Below are positions 1 to 8,916 of a stretch of DNA of 28,394 nucleotides, piece after piece. The position numbers and the translations under genes were made by a program. Source of the DNA: JAHWJX01 sp036386655 (GTDB lineage Bacteria; Pseudomonadota; Alphaproteobacteria; Caulobacterales; Caulobacteraceae); NCBI GenBank assembly GCA_036386655.1, contig DASVVG010000144.1, positions 1-28,394 of the forward strand, in the 5' to 3' direction. Below the pieces are notes generated by a model. It ran no database searches. It was not told the DNA's origin and worked only from the letters and a program-made list of their open reading frames with translations. Numbering within the stretch: position 1 is the first letter of the stretch; each line of letters starts with the position of its first letter.

Positions 1-1243
1 AGAGGAAGGCGTCGATCGGCACGCCGGCCGGATCCTCCCACTCGCCGGCGATCGACGGGCACTGCGACGCCGGCGTCGTGAAGCGCGCGTTCGGGTGCGC
101 CGCCGGGGTGTCGGAGTCGGGCGTCCAGCTGTTGCCCTTCCAGTCCGTCAGGTGCGCGGGGGGCGTCTCGGTCATGCCCTCCCACCAGACGTCGCCGTCG
201 TCCGTCAGGGCCACGTTGGTGAACACGACGTTCCGGTCGAGCGTGTCCATGGCGTTCTTGTTGGTGGCCTCGCCCGTGCCCGGCGCCACGCCGAAGAAGC
301 CGGCTTCCGGGTTGATGGCGTAGAGCCGCCCGTCGTCGCCGAAGCGCATCCAGGCGATGTCGTCGCCCACCGTCTCGGCCTTCCAGCCGGGGATGGTCGG
401 CTGCAGCATGGCGAGGTTGGTCTTGCCGCAGGCGCTCGGGAAGGCCGCGGCCACGTAGTGCTGGCGGCCCTGCGGCGACGTCAGCTTCAGGATGAGCATG
501 TGCTCGGCCAGCCACCCCTCGTCGCGCGCCATCACCGAGGCGATGCGCAGCGCGTAGGCCTTCTTGCCCAGCAGCGCGTTGCCGCCGTAGCCCGAGCCGT
601 AGGACCAGATCTCCCGCGTCTCGGGGTAGTGGACGATGTACTTGGTCTCGTTGCACGGCCAGGCGACGTCCTGCGCTCCCTCGCCCAGCGGCATGCCGAC
701 GGTGTGCACGCAGGGCACGAAGAACCCGTCGTCGCCCAGCTGCTCCAGAGCGCCCGCGCCCATCCGGGTCATCACGCGCATCGAGATGGCGACATAGGCG
801 CTGTCGGTGATCTCGACGCCCAGGGCGGAGATCTTCGAGCCCAGCGGCCCCATGCAGAACGGCACGACGTACATCGTGCGCCCGCGCATGCAGCCGTCGA
901 ACAGCGGGCGCAGGGTCTCGCGCATCTCCTCAGGCGCGACCCAGTTGTTGGTCGGCCCTGCGTCGATCTCGTTTTCGGAGCAGATGAAGGTCCGGCTCTC
1001 CACGCGCGCCACGTCGCGCGGATCGGAGGCGGCGTAGAACGAGTTCGGGCGCTTCTCGGGGTTCAGGCGCTTCAGCGTGCCGGCCTGCACCAGCTCCTCG
1101 GTGAGCTCCTCCCACTCAGCGTCCGAGCCGTCGCACCACTGGACGCGATCAGGCTTGGTCAGCTCCGCGATCTCGCGGACCCAGGCGATCAGCTTCGCGT
1201 GCTTCGTGGGCGCGGGCTCCAGCCCGGGGATGTGGATGCTCAA
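1..1243 (-). CDS. pckG: Phosphoenolpyruvate carboxykinase, GTP type (N-terminal 414 residues; runs off left edge)
   Basis: PEP carboxykinase (GTP) converts oxaloacetate to PEP plus CO2 in the cytosol, the entry step of gluconeogenesis. The translation shows the GTP-type hallmark FPSACGKTN (residues 268-276), a P-loop containing the hyper-reactive cysteine C272. It also shows YVVPFCMGPLGS (about 125-136), GYGGNALLGKKAYALR and a GDDIAWM kinase-2-like motif. The family is about 590-620 residues, so about a third, the C-terminus, lies outside the window. The start is TTG at 1243: the codon just upstream is an in-frame TAG, and GGGAGAG lies a few bases before it, so no longer form is possible. A strong hairpin sits in the leader (separate entry). 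phaC is upstream on the same strand, 168 bp away. The identity is near certain; the TTG start is well supported. Confidence 0.96.
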   Translation of the reverse strand, partial: MSIHIPGLEPAPTKHAKLIAWVREIAELTKPDRVQWCDGSDAEWEELTEELVQAGTLKRLNPEKRPNSFYAASDPRDVARVESRTFICSENEIDAGPTNNWVAPEEMRETLRPLFDGCMRGRTMYVVPFCMGPLGSKISALGVEITDSAYVAISMRVMTRMGAGALEQLGDDGFFVPCVHTVGMPLGEGAQDVAWPCNETKYIVHYPETREIWSYGSGYGGNALLGKKAYALRIASVMARDEGWLAEHMLILKLTSPQGRQHYVAAAFPSACGKTNLAMLQPTIPGWKAETVGDDIAWMRFGDDGRLYAINPEAGFFGVAPGTGEATNKNAMDTLDRNVVFTNVALTDDGDVWWEGMTETPPAHLTDWKGNSWTPDSDTPAAHPNARFTTPASQCPSIAGEWEDPAGVPIDAFL

Positions 1244-1266
1244 CTACGCTCTCCCTGAACGGCGTT

Positions 1267-1291
1267 CCGCCCGGACGACTGGTCCGGGCGG
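1267..1291 (-). promoter_or_regulatory. Perfect 10-bp hairpin in the pckG leader
   Basis: CCGCCCGGAC and its reverse complement GTCCGGGCGG are separated by 5 nt (gactg). The hairpin lies 24-48 nt upstream of the pckG TTG and 121 nt past the phaC stop. There is no T-run on either side, so it is not a standard intrinsic terminator. It could end phaC transcripts weakly, act as an RNA element in the pckG leader, or be an operator. The rest of the 1244-1411 gap shows no clear promoter. Confidence 0.45.
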
Positions 1292-1411
1292 CCGCATGCA
1301 AAATCCGGGCGGGTTCCCCTGTCGCGGGAATGGACGATCCCCCGCCTACCCTCAACTTCGTAGAAGAACAACGCCGAAGCTCGGCCGTTGGTTTCTCCGG
1401 CTTAACCTTCG

Positions 1412-3214
1412 TTAGTGTCGCACCCGGACGTACGAGCCGGGGGCCGGCTCGATCGCGGGCAGCTTCCCCTCGCCCGGGACGCGAGCCTTGACCTTGCGGT
1501 CGTGCGCGTGGGCGTCGAGCCAGGACTGCCACTCCGGCCACCAGGAGCCCTCGTTCTTCGCAGCGCCGGCGAGCCATTCCTCGGCCGCCTCGGGCAGCTC
1601 CGGGTTGGTCCAGAAGCCGTGTTTGCCGGCCGCGGGCGGGTTGATGGTGCCGGCGTTGTGGCCCGAGCCGCCGAGGATGAAGCGCACGTCACCGCCGAAC
1701 AGCTTGGCCCCGTCGTAGGTCGCCTTCCAGCCGGAGACGTGATCGTCCTTCAAAGAGACGAACGTCATCGGGATCTTCACCTTGGAGACGTCCAGCGGCA
1801 CGCCGTCGATCTCGAGCCCGCCCGGCTGGCGCACTCGGTTCTCCTGCAGCACCTTGCGGCCGAACTCGCCGAGCATCTTCGCGGGCATCCGCGACGCGTC
1901 GGCGAACCACCACAGCATGTCCGACGGCATCGCCTGCTCGCCCAGCAGGTAGTGCTGCACGAAGTTCGACCAGATCAGGTCGTTGGCGCGCACGATCGAG
2001 AACAGCTTCGCGAGGTCATGGGCTTCCACGTAGCCCTTGCGGTCCAGGTACTTCTCGAACGCCGAGAGGTGCTTGTCGTCGGTGAACACCGACCACTCGC
2101 CGAGGTCCTTGAAGTCGACCAGCGAGGCGATCAGCGTCGCCGAGGCGACCCGCTTCTGCTGCCCCGTGCCCGCGAGGTACGCCAGCGCCAGCGCCGACAG
2201 CGTGCCGCCCAGGCAGTAGGCGACCAGATCGACGCTCTTCTCGCCGGTCGCCTGCTCGATCGCGTCGAGCGCGGCCAGCGGGCCGTTCCGGACGTAGTCG
2301 GCGAGCCCGGTGTCGCGGTGCGCCTCGTCGGGATTCACCCACGAGATCAGGAACACCGTGTGACCCTGGTCCACCAGCCACTTCACGTAGGAGGACTTCG
2401 GCGTCAGGTCGAAGAGGTAGAACTTGTTGACCGTGGGCGGCACGAACAGCAGCGGCCGCTTGTAGACCGTCTCCGTCGACGGGCTGTACTGGATCAGCTC
2501 CATCAGCTCGTTGCGATAGACGACCGACCCCGGCGTGGCGGCGATGTTCACGCCCAGCTCGAACTGGTCGGGCGCCCGCCGCGACACCAGCCCCTCGCCC
2601 CGCGCCACGTCCTCGAAGAAGTGGTTCAGCCCCTGCAGCAGGTTCACCCCGCCGCTCTCGAGGGTCTTCTTGAGCACCTCGGGATTGGTCATCGGGAAGT
2701 TGGTGGGGGACAGCGCGTTCAGGTACTGCCGCGTGAAGAACTCCACCTGCGCCTTCTTGGCGGGGTCGAGGTCGCCCTCGGCGCTCTGCACGAAGTCGGT
2801 GAGTTGCTTAGACGCCAGCAGGTACGACTGCTTCAGGTAGTCGAACACCGGCTCTTCGGACCAAGCGGGGTCCCTGAACCGGCGGTCGCCCTTCACGGGC
2901 TCCATCACAGGCTGGACCTGCTCGCCCATGGCGCGGCGCGCGGCCCTGCTCCACAGCTCAGTCCACTCGCCCCAAGCCTTGACCTGCGCCTCCATCAGCC
3001 GCTGCGGCTGCGACAGCGCGGCCGTCGTGAAGGCCGAAAAGGCGTCGGCGATCGGCGCGAAGTCGTAGGGGACCGGATCCGAGCCCGTCTTGCTCACCGC
3101 CTGGGCCGAGGCGCGCACCGCCTCCTGCAGGTTCGCGGTCAGGTCCGCGAGCGCCGCGGAGACGGCGGCGGGGTCCGGCGCCTTGGGCGTCGTGGTCAGC
3201 ACCGAGTTCGGCAT
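1412..3214 (-). CDS. phaC: Class I poly(3-hydroxyalkanoate) synthase
   Basis: PHA synthase polymerises (R)-3-hydroxyacyl-CoA into storage polyester on the surface of PHB granules. The product is 600 residues, the usual class I length. It has an N-terminal PhaC_N region (about 75-245) and an alpha/beta-hydrolase core. The catalytic triad can be placed: Cys334 in AYCLGG, Asp491 in LKDDHV and His519 in GSGHN. The lipase-like box begins with Ala332 where G or S is usual (G-x-C-x-G). FLISWVNPD and WWFADASRMP are typical of the family. ATG at 3214 is preceded by GGAGGG at ideal spacing. A small gene ends 10 nt upstream and is probably co-transcribed. No phaA, phaB, phasin or depolymerase gene is in the window. 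Confidence 0.96.
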   Translation of the reverse strand: MPNSVLTTTPKAPDPAAVSAALADLTANLQEAVRASAQAVSKTGSDPVPYDFAPIADAFSAFTTAALSQPQRLMEAQVKAWGEWTELWSRAARRAMGEQVQPVMEPVKGDRRFRDPAWSEEPVFDYLKQSYLLASKQLTDFVQSAEGDLDPAKKAQVEFFTRQYLNALSPTNFPMTNPEVLKKTLESGGVNLLQGLNHFFEDVARGEGLVSRRAPDQFELGVNIAATPGSVVYRNELMELIQYSPSTETVYKRPLLFVPPTVNKFYLFDLTPKSSYVKWLVDQGHTVFLISWVNPDEAHRDTGLADYVRNGPLAALDAIEQATGEKSVDLVAYCLGGTLSALALAYLAGTGQQKRVASATLIASLVDFKDLGEWSVFTDDKHLSAFEKYLDRKGYVEAHDLAKLFSIVRANDLIWSNFVQHYLLGEQAMPSDMLWWFADASRMPAKMLGEFGRKVLQENRVRQPGGLEIDGVPLDVSKVKIPMTFVSLKDDHVSGWKATYDGAKLFGGDVRFILGGSGHNAGTINPPAAGKHGFWTNPELPEAAEEWLAGAAKNEGSWWPEWQSWLDAHAHDRKVKARVPGEGKLPAIEPAPGSYVRVRH

Positions 3215-3224
3215 GGTCCCTCCG

Positions 3225-3419
3225 TCAGGCGGCGAGAAGCGCGTCCAGGGCCTCGCAGGGCTGCGGGCTCACGAACAGGAACGCCAGCGCCCGGTCAGGG
3301 TTCGCGCCCGCCCAGCCGGCGTCCGGCGCGCGCGCGCGGTCGAAGGCGGCGCCCAGGTCACCCGGGTGCGTCAGCGACAGCACGACGGGAGCAGTTTCGG
3401 CGGGGAGGTCGAAGGGCAT
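3225..3419 (-). CDS. Small hypothetical protein upstream of phaC (64 aa)
   Basis: A 64-residue reading frame ends 10 nt before the phaC start on the same strand. It begins MPFDLPAETAPVVLSL, is alanine- and proline-rich, ends in PCEALDALLAA, and has no signal peptide or membrane segment. I do not recognise the family. The ATG at 3419 is chosen over an in-frame ATG at 3491 because the longer version would run across the palindromes in front of the divergent LysR gene and begins with low-complexity, unconvincing sequence. No strong ribosome-binding site precedes either start. The tight spacing and shared direction suggest it is translated with phaC. The gene could be spurious, because random frames are often open in this GC-rich DNA. 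Confidence 0.5.
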   Translation of the reverse strand: MPFDLPAETAPVVLSLTHPGDLGAAFDRARAPDAGWAGANPDRALAFLFVSPQPCEALDALLAA

Positions 3420-3489
3420 GGGACGGGCTCGGAAAAGGTTTGGCGCACCCCTTTTATGCCATGGCGTTTCCGCCCAACGAAGAGGAGAC

Positions 3490-3517
3490 ATTGCGCAATC
3501 CCTGTGCGAAAACGCAC
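3490..3517. promoter_or_regulatory. Palindromes between the phaC operon and the LysR gene (candidate LysR operator)
   Basis: The ~100-bp gap between the divergent small gene/phaC and the lysR start contains a perfect palindrome ATTGCGCAAT (3490-3499). This is followed by the inverted repeat TGTGCG-aaaa-CGCACA. LysR-type regulators commonly bind dyads in the divergent promoter they share with their target, so this is the obvious candidate operator. The lysR ATG at 3521 follows almost directly and has no Shine-Dalgarno sequence, so this mRNA may be leaderless or nearly so. The assignment is inferred from position and symmetry. Confidence 0.45.
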
Positions 3518-3520
3518 AAC

Positions 3521-4420
3521 ATGGCCGACTTCGACTGGAACGACCTGCGCGCCTTCCTGGCCGTCGCGCGCACCGGCCGGCTGACCGCCGCCGCCCAGCG
3601 GCTGGGCGCCGACCACACCACCGTGGCCCGCCGGGTCACCGCGCTGGAGCGGGCGCTGAAGGCCAAGCTCTTCGACCGCTCTCCGGCCGGCTACAGCCTC
3701 ACACCGCATGGCGAGCGCCTGATGCCCCAGGCGGAGGCCATGGAAAGCCTCGCCGTGTCGGCGCAGAGCGAGGTGGGCGAGGCCGACCTCTCCGTCTCCG
3801 GCGTGGTGCGGATCGGGGCCCCCGAAGGCTTCGGCAGCTACTTCCTCGCGCCGCGCATGTGCGACTTGGCCGAGACGCACCCTGACCTCGAGGTCCAGCT
3901 GGTCGCCATGGCCCGTGCGATGAGCCTGTCCAAACGCGAGGCCGACATGGCCGTAGTGCTGAGCCCGCCGCGCGAGGGCCGCCTCGTGGCCCGCAAGCTC
4001 ACCGACTACCGCCTGGGCCTCTACGGCGCCCCCGCCTACCTCGACCGCCGCTCGCCGATCCGGCGCCGCGCCGACCTCTCGCAGCACCGCTTCATCGGCT
4101 ACATCGAGGAGCTGCTCTACGCCCCCGAGCTCGACTACATGCAGGCGCCCGACGTCGACATCAGCGTCCGGCTGAAGAGCAGCAACCTGATCGCGCAGCT
4201 CCAGGCCTGCCTCGCCGGCGCGGGCCTCTGCGTCCTGCCCCACTTCATCGCCGTGCAGCACCCGGGGCTCGAGCGCGTGCTGCCCGACAAGGTCTCGATG
4301 ACCCTCTCGCTCTGGCTCCTCACCCACGCCGACCTGAAGACCATCGCCCGCGTGAAAGCCGTCTCCGACTTCCTGGTGGAGGAGGTGAAGAAGGCGAAGG
4401 ACGTCTTCCTGCCGGACTAG
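3521..4420 (+). CDS. LysR-family transcriptional regulator
   Basis: This 299-residue protein has a winged helix-turn-helix at residues 1-65 (WNDLRAFLAVARTGRLTAAA, then TTVARRVTALERALKAKLFDR), followed by a periplasmic-binding-protein-like effector domain starting about residue 90. It is a cytosolic one-component regulator whose ligand cannot be told from sequence. ATG 3521 puts MADFDWNDLRAF at the usual LysR N-terminus. An in-frame ATG at 3461 would add 20 residues across the palindromic candidate operator and is less likely. It diverges from the phaC operon and converges on the hut-linked oxidoreductase gene, sharing a CTAG in which both stop codons lie. The divergent arrangement makes the phaC operon the first target to test. 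Confidence 0.93.
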   Translation: MADFDWNDLRAFLAVARTGRLTAAAQRLGADHTTVARRVTALERALKAKLFDRSPAGYSLTPHGERLMPQAEAMESLAVSAQSEVGEADLSVSGVVRIGAPEGFGSYFLAPRMCDLAETHPDLEVQLVAMARAMSLSKREADMAVVLSPPREGRLVARKLTDYRLGLYGAPAYLDRRSPIRRRADLSQHRFIGYIEELLYAPELDYMQAPDVDISVRLKSSNLIAQLQACLAGAGLCVLPHFIAVQHPGLERVLPDKVSMTLSLWLLTHADLKTIARVKAVSDFLVEEVKKAKDVFLPD

Positions 4421-5529
4421 AGTCCCAGCCGCGCCGCCACTTCCTCCCCGATCGCCAGCGACGACGTCAGCCCCGGGCTCTCGATGCCGAACAGCGCGAC
4501 CAGACCGACCATGCCGTGCCCCTCCGGCCCGTCGATGTCGAAGTCCGGCTGCGGCTCGTTCCGGCCGTGCAGCTTCGGCCGGATGCCGGCGTAGTCCGGC
4601 GACAGCGCCCCGTCCGGCAGCCCCGGCCAGAACCGCCGCACGTAGGCATAGAAGCCCTCCGCCCGCGCCGGATCGACCCGGTACTCCTCCTCGTCCACGA
4701 ACTCGAGGTCCGGTCCGAAGTGCGCCTGCCCGCCCAGGTCGCGCCGATAGTGCGCGCCCACCGAGCCCGGCACCGGCGGCGGGTAGATCAGCCGGCTGAA
4801 CGGCGCCTTTCCGTTCAGCACGAAGTAGTTGCCCTTGCCGTAGTGCAGCTCCGGGATGCGCTCGGGTGGAAAGCCCTCGATCGCCGCCGCCGCCTCCTGC
4901 GCCCCGAGCGCGGCGGCGATCACCAGCCGCGCGGTGGTGATCTCGGTGGGTTCATCGCCGCCGGCCCGCACACGAAAGCCGCCGCCGGGCAGCGGCGTCG
5001 CGCCGTCGAAGGGCGAGCCCAGCACCACCGCGCCGCCGGCGTTCTCGATCTCGCCCTGCAGCGCCAGCATGTAGCCGTGGCTGTCGAACACGCCGCTCTC
5101 CGGCGACGAGATCGCCGCCACCGCATGCAGCTCGGGCTCCATTTCGCGAGCCTGTGCGCCGGTGACCCGCTCGATCTCGCAGTCGTTCGCCTCCGCCTGC
5201 ACGGCGACCGCCTCCAGCGCCTCCAGCTCCGACTCGTCGGTCGCCACGATCAGCTTGCCGCATTTGTCGTAGGGAACGCCGTGGCTCTCCAGGAACGCGT
5301 AGAGCGCCTTGCGCCCGCTGACGCAGAGCCGGGCCTTCAGCGATCCGGTGCGGTAATGCAGCCCGCCATGGATCACCTCGCTGTTGCGGGAGGAGACCCC
5401 CTGCCCGATGGCCTTCTCCTTCTCGAGCACGATGGGAGCGAGCCCCCGCTTCGCCAGCGCGTACCCGCACGCCAGCCCCACGGCGCCGGCGCCCACCACC
5501 ACCGCCTCGGTGTCGAAGGCCTCCGTCAC
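4417..5529 (-). CDS. FAD-dependent oxidoreductase, L-2-hydroxyglutarate oxidase-like (DAO family), last gene of the hutUH operon
   Basis: This 370-residue flavoprotein has an N-terminal Rossmann dinucleotide site, VVGAGAVGLA (residues 11-20), followed by an E at the end of the second strand (LEKEKA). SSRNSEVIHGGLHY (about 46-59) closely resembles the signature of L-2-hydroxyglutarate oxidase/dehydrogenase (LhgO); KARL and IRPKLHG further on also fit the DAO superfamily. LhgO-type enzymes oxidise L-2-hydroxyglutarate to 2-oxoglutarate and pass electrons to oxygen or the quinone pool. The GTG start overlaps the hutH stop as GTGA, so it is translationally coupled to histidine breakdown. The true substrate could be L-2-hydroxyglutarate or another 2-hydroxy or amino acid connected with the pathway. 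The family call is firm; the substrate is inference. Confidence 0.85.
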   Translation of the reverse strand: MTEAFDTEAVVVGAGAVGLACGYALAKRGLAPIVLEKEKAIGQGVSSRNSEVIHGGLHYRTGSLKARLCVSGRKALYAFLESHGVPYDKCGKLIVATDESELEALEAVAVQAEANDCEIERVTGAQAREMEPELHAVAAISSPESGVFDSHGYMLALQGEIENAGGAVVLGSPFDGATPLPGGGFRVRAGGDEPTEITTARLVIAAALGAQEAAAAIEGFPPERIPELHYGKGNYFVLNGKAPFSRLIYPPPVPGSVGAHYRRDLGGQAHFGPDLEFVDEEEYRVDPARAEGFYAYVRRFWPGLPDGALSPDYAGIRPKLHGRNEPQPDFDIDGPEGHGMVGLVALFGIESPGLTSSLAIGEEVAARLGL

Positions 5530-7048
5530 AGCTCGCCGAAGAAGTGGCGCAGCCGGTCTTGGTCGATAAGCCCCCGCACCGCCGCGATGTCCGGCGCGAA
5601 GTAGCGATCCTGCTCGTAGAACGGCACCCGCGCCCGGATCTCCGCCATCACCCGCTCCAGCGGCATCGAGGTGGCCAGCGGCCGGTGGAAGTCGATGCCC
5701 TGCGCGGCGCTGAGCAGCTCGATGGCCACCACGTTGGCCGCGTTCTCCGCCATGTCGATCAGCCGACGCGCGCCGTGCGTGGCCATCGACACGTGGTCCT
5801 CCTGGTTCGCGGAGGTCGGGATGGAGTCGACGCTCGCCGGGTGCGCCAGCTGCTTGTTCTCGCTGACGAGGGCGGCCGCGGTCACCTGCGCGATCATGAA
5901 GCCGGAGTTCAGCCCGCCCTCCTTCACCAGGAAAGCCGGCAGCCCGCTGAACTTCGGGTCGGTCAGCAGCGACGTCCGCCGCTCCGAGATCGAGCCCACC
6001 TCCGCCAGCACCAGCGCGATCTGGTCCGCGGCGAACGCCACCGGCTCGGCGTGGAAGTTGCCCCCCGACACCACCTCCCCGTCCTCGGGGAACACCAGCG
6101 GGTTGTCGGTCACGGCGTTGGCCTCGATCGCCAGCGTCCGCGCCGACTGCCGCAACAGGTCGAGGCAGGCGCCCATCACCTGCGGCTGGCACCGCACTGA
6201 GTAGGGGTCCTGCACCTTGGGGCAGTCGTCGGTGCGGTGGCTCTCGCGGATCTCGCTGCCCGACAGCAGCTCCAGCAGCAGGCTGGCCACCTCGATCTGC
6301 CCCGGCTGCCCACGCAATGCGTGGATGCGCGGATCGAACGGAGCGTCCGAGCCCTTCAGCGCGTCCGTCGACAGCGCCCCCGCCAGCAGCGCCGCCGCGA
6401 ACACGTCCTGCGCCAGGAACAGCCCCTTCAGCGCCAGCGCCGTCGAGACCTGCGTCCCGTTCAGCAGCGCCAGCCCTTCCTTCGGCCCGAGCTCCAGCGG
6501 CTTCAGCCCCGCCCGCTTCAGCGCGTCCGCTGCGATGACGATCTCGCCCGCCACGGACGCCTCGCCCACGCCCAGCAGCACCGCCGCCAAATGCCCCAGC
6601 GGCGCCAGGTCGCCGGACGCGCCCACCGAACCCTTCGAGGGGATGCACGGGTAGATTTCGTTGTCGAGCAGCGCCATCAGCGCCTGCACCACCTCGTGCC
6701 GCACGCCCGAGGCGCCGCGCGACAGGTTGATGATCTTCAGCACGATGATCATCCGCACGACGTCGTCGCTGAGCAGCGCGCCCACTCCGGTGGAGTGCGA
6801 GAGCACGAGGTTGCGCTGCAGCTGCTGGAGCTGGTCGGACGGGATGCGCGTGTTGGCCAGCAGCCCGAACCCGGTGTTCACGCCGTAGACGGTGCGCCCG
6901 CTCTCGATCACCTCGCGGACCACCGCGGCGCTGCGGTCGAGGTCCGCCAGTCGCGCCTCCGACAGCACCACCCGCACCGGCGAGTCCATGGCGCAGCGCA
7001 GCTCGCTCAGCGTGACCGCGCCCTCGCCGACCTGGAGTTCGATCATGC

Positions 7049-7052
<4 letters not shown>
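5526..7052 (-). CDS. hutH: Histidine ammonia-lyase
   Basis: HutH removes ammonia from L-histidine to give urocanate, the first step of the Hut pathway, in the cytosol. The 508-residue length is standard. The autocatalytic MIO cofactor forms from Ala145-Ser146-Gly147 in VGASGDLAPLGH. YGVNTGFG (56-63) carries the catalytic tyrosine, and SRGASGVRHE, TDNPLVF and NQEDHVSM are all present. The start is taken as GTG 7052, which overlaps the hutU stop as GTGA, the same arrangement as the next junction; ATG 7046, two codons in, is possible. It is the middle gene of hutU-hutH-oxidoreductase. Confidence 0.98.
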
Positions 7053-8713
<1,661 letters not shown>

Positions 8714-8724
8714 TCCCCCGCTTA

Positions 8725-8742
8725 AACCGCCTCTTGGCGGTT
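8725..8742 (-). promoter_or_regulatory. Perfect 7-bp inverted repeat in the hutU leader
   Basis: AACCGCC and GGCGGTT flank a 4-nt loop (tctt). The repeat sits 12-29 nt before the hutU ATG, with only the ribosome-binding site between. It could be an operator for a hut regulator or an mRNA hairpin limiting access to the hutU ribosome-binding site. No hutC-type regulator gene is present in the window to match to it. The sequence symmetry is certain; the role is inferred. Confidence 0.45.
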
Positions 8743-8766
8743 GTTGGAAGGCGGGCGGCGCCGAAG

Positions 8767-8797
8767 TTGTCCCCCTCCTGCGTCGCGGAGGTATAAT
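8767..8797 (+). promoter_or_regulatory. Probable hutGI promoter
   Basis: TATAAT (8792-8797) is a perfect -10 box, with TTGTCC (8767-8772) 19 nt upstream as a loose -35. This would start RNA near 8804 and give a leader of about 113 nt before hutG. An inverted repeat CCCGC-N7-GCGGG (8806-8822) sits right at the predicted start site and could be an operator. Read on the other strand the same box is ATTATA, so a hutU promoter may overlap it. I saw no clearer hutU promoter. Confidence 0.5.
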
Positions 8798-8865
8798 CCA
8801 AGCCGCCCGCGTCGCGAGCGGGAACGGCGAAGCGGCTGCGGATCCGGCGTTCAGGCACATGAAAA

Positions 8866-8893
8866 GTGCACGATCTGCACGATCTGCACGCGC
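8866..8893 (+). repeat. 9-bp tandem direct repeat upstream of hutG
   Basis: TGCACGATC occurs at 8867-8875 and 8876-8884, followed by a partial third copy TGCACGCGC (8885-8893). GTGCA-cgatc-TGCAC within it (8866-8880) can also fold as a 5-bp stem. The array ends in a pyrimidine stretch (cttttttcttt) and lies 24 nt before the hutG GTG. The 9-bp period keeps one reading frame, which continues into hutG and has a His codon at the start of each unit. It could be a regulator array, a leader element or a chance repeat. Confidence 0.55.
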
Positions 8894-8916
8894 TTTTTTC
8901 TTTCGCAGGGGGACGA

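Noticed and set aside
3225..3491. Longer 88-residue version of the small gene before phaC
   Set aside because: The extra 24 residues would cross the palindromic control region of lysR and look non-coding; the ATG at 3419 is preferred.
1415..4420. A 1001-codon open frame on the plus strand running antisense through phaC into lysR
   Set aside because: Only the last 299 codons match a family (LysR). The rest is arginine-rich antisense of phaC, kept open by high GC content.
8876..8902. Intrinsic terminator made of the repeat hairpin plus T-run before hutG
   Set aside because: The 5-bp stem ends about 14 nt before the T-run, too far for a standard terminator.
8866..8916. GTG at 8866 as the hutG start
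   Set aside because: It lacks a good ribosome-binding site, and the extension is just the tandem repeat; GTG 8917 has AGGGGGA at proper distance. The repeat is kept as a finding.
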